Below are positions 10,126-10,448 of a stretch of 10,448 nt of DNA, one piece after another. The notes below the pieces were generated by a model, which made no database searches, was not told the DNA's origin, and saw nothing but the letters and a program-made list of their open reading frames with translations. The stretch's first letter is position 1. Each line of letters begins with the position of its first letter. This DNA comes from Baffinella frigidus (taxonomy: Eukaryota; Cryptophyceae; Cryptomonadales; Baffinellaceae), in NCBI GenBank assembly GCA_026770585.1, contig MU646309.1, positions 1,199,016-1,209,463 of the forward strand. Direction: 5' to 3'. A program made the position numbers and the translations under genes.

Positions 10126-10228
10126 GGGTGAAGGGTGGGAGGCAGGGTGTAGGGTGTAGGGTGTAGGGTGTAGGGTGTGTAGTGTAGGGTGTAGGGTGTT
10201 TGGAGTGTAGGGTGTAGGGATTAAGGTG
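10126..10228. repeat. Telomere-like GGGTGTA array
   Basis: TAGGGTG heptamers (plus strand) with small interruptions. The segment GGGTGGGAGGCAGG that begins it (about 10134) recurs at 10329-10342, showing a local duplication. Confidence 0.92.
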
Positions 10229-10345
10229 CCCAGTGCGCGCGTAGCGTCGACGCACAATGCACACAATCAAACTGTAGCACTTGAGAGAGCCTGTGATGAC
10301 TAGTCCCTGGAAAGGGCCTTTGGACGGAGGGTGGGAGGCAGGCAT
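10228..10345 (-). CDS. Doubtful exon candidate
   Basis: One frame is open and moderately protein-like (PSKGPFQGLVITGSLKCYSL then IVCIVRRRYARTGHL), after acceptor CCCTTTCCAG (10307-10309). The sequence at its downstream end, CGCTACGCGCGCACTGG, has an upstream near copy at 10352-10371 (minus strand), another boundary-type echo. No clear donor. Confidence 0.3.
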
Positions 10346-10384
10346 GTCTAGTGCGCGAGTGTAGCGAGGGTTCACGGTTGCGGG

Positions 10385-10448
10385 AGTCGGGTTTAGGGTT
10401 TAGGGTAACGGGTGGAGGGTGGAGGGTGGAGGGTGGAGGGTGGAGGGT
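10385..10448. repeat. TTTAGGG then GGAGGGT tandem repeats at the window edge
   Basis: Two GGGTTTA units are followed from about 10412 by perfect GGAGGGT heptamers running to the end of the window (plus strand). The repeat continues beyond the window. Confidence 0.95.

Noticed and set aside
10385-10448. Window end as a chromosome end (true telomere)
   Set aside because: The heptamers are short, degenerate, of several types and scattered throughout the window in both orientations. The terminal GGAGGGT unit is not a known telomere repeat.
1-10448. Transposon, retroelement, CRISPR array, tRNA or rRNA
   Set aside because: No reverse transcriptase, transposase or integrase motifs, no terminal inverted or long terminal repeats with target duplications, no regular spacer-repeat array, and no tRNA cloverleaf or rRNA core seen by eye. 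The direct repeats are tandem or echo type.

Overview
The window reads as eukaryotic nuclear DNA, probably from a protist. There are no prokaryote-style operons or ribosome-binding sites, and no long open frame in 10.4 kb. Instead there are many short coding-looking blocks bounded by GT and AG, set among GA/CT microsatellites and heptamers of the TTTAGGG family (TTTAGGG, TTCAGGG, TTTCGGG, TTTGGGG, GGGTGTA). TTTAGGG is the telomere repeat of plants, many algae and several alveolates, so an alga or alveolate (a chromerid or dinoflagellate-like genome, for example) fits best. That placement is a guess from base composition and repeats.

Almost every convincing coding block lies on the minus strand, so transcription would run from high to low coordinates. 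In two stretches, neighbouring blocks join in frame across GT...AG introns. Stretch 1 (10079 to 8928, perhaps to 8576) has six exons. Stretch 2 (2403 to 229) has eight. Between them lie further likely exons: 7494-7430, 7386-7263, 7095-6997, about 6689-6520, 6306-6237, 5555-5465, 5204-5104, 4509-4384, 4004-3828 and 3276-3163. Their joins are less certain. The simplest reading is one long gene with many small exons, or two neighbouring genes on the same strand, with both ends outside the window. I do not recognise the protein family. The predicted product is rich in charged helices, has one Ser/Asp-rich tail segment, and carries one canonical EF-hand calcium-binding loop (3849-3884).

The introns are unusual. 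Several consist largely of telomere-like heptamers, and the 6996-6690 intron is almost nothing else. Every CT-type microsatellite has its pyrimidines on the sense (minus) strand. Exon ends are repeatedly 'echoed': short degenerate copies of the last 25-90 nt of an exon plus its splice donor recur nearby, mostly downstream. The clearest case is five copies of one 30-codon module at 2554-3252. One of these carries a perfect palindrome with 26-bp arms placed exactly over its donor.

Region by region on the plus strand: 1-225 GA microsatellite; 229-968 three exons with telomere-like introns; 1014-2403 five exons with short introns and donor echoes; 2554-3276 the 90-nt module array; 3424-3790 a second duplicated block; 3828-4004 the EF-hand exon; 4384-4834 duplicated exon-like units; 4925-5555 another echo series; 5581-6236 microsatellite and minisatellite; 6237-7494 exons around two convergent telomere-like arrays; 7500-8570 mostly non-coding, with a 155-bp tandem repeat and a possible plus-strand transcription start; 8576-10079 exons; 10085-10448 telomere-like repeats and a doubtful exon.
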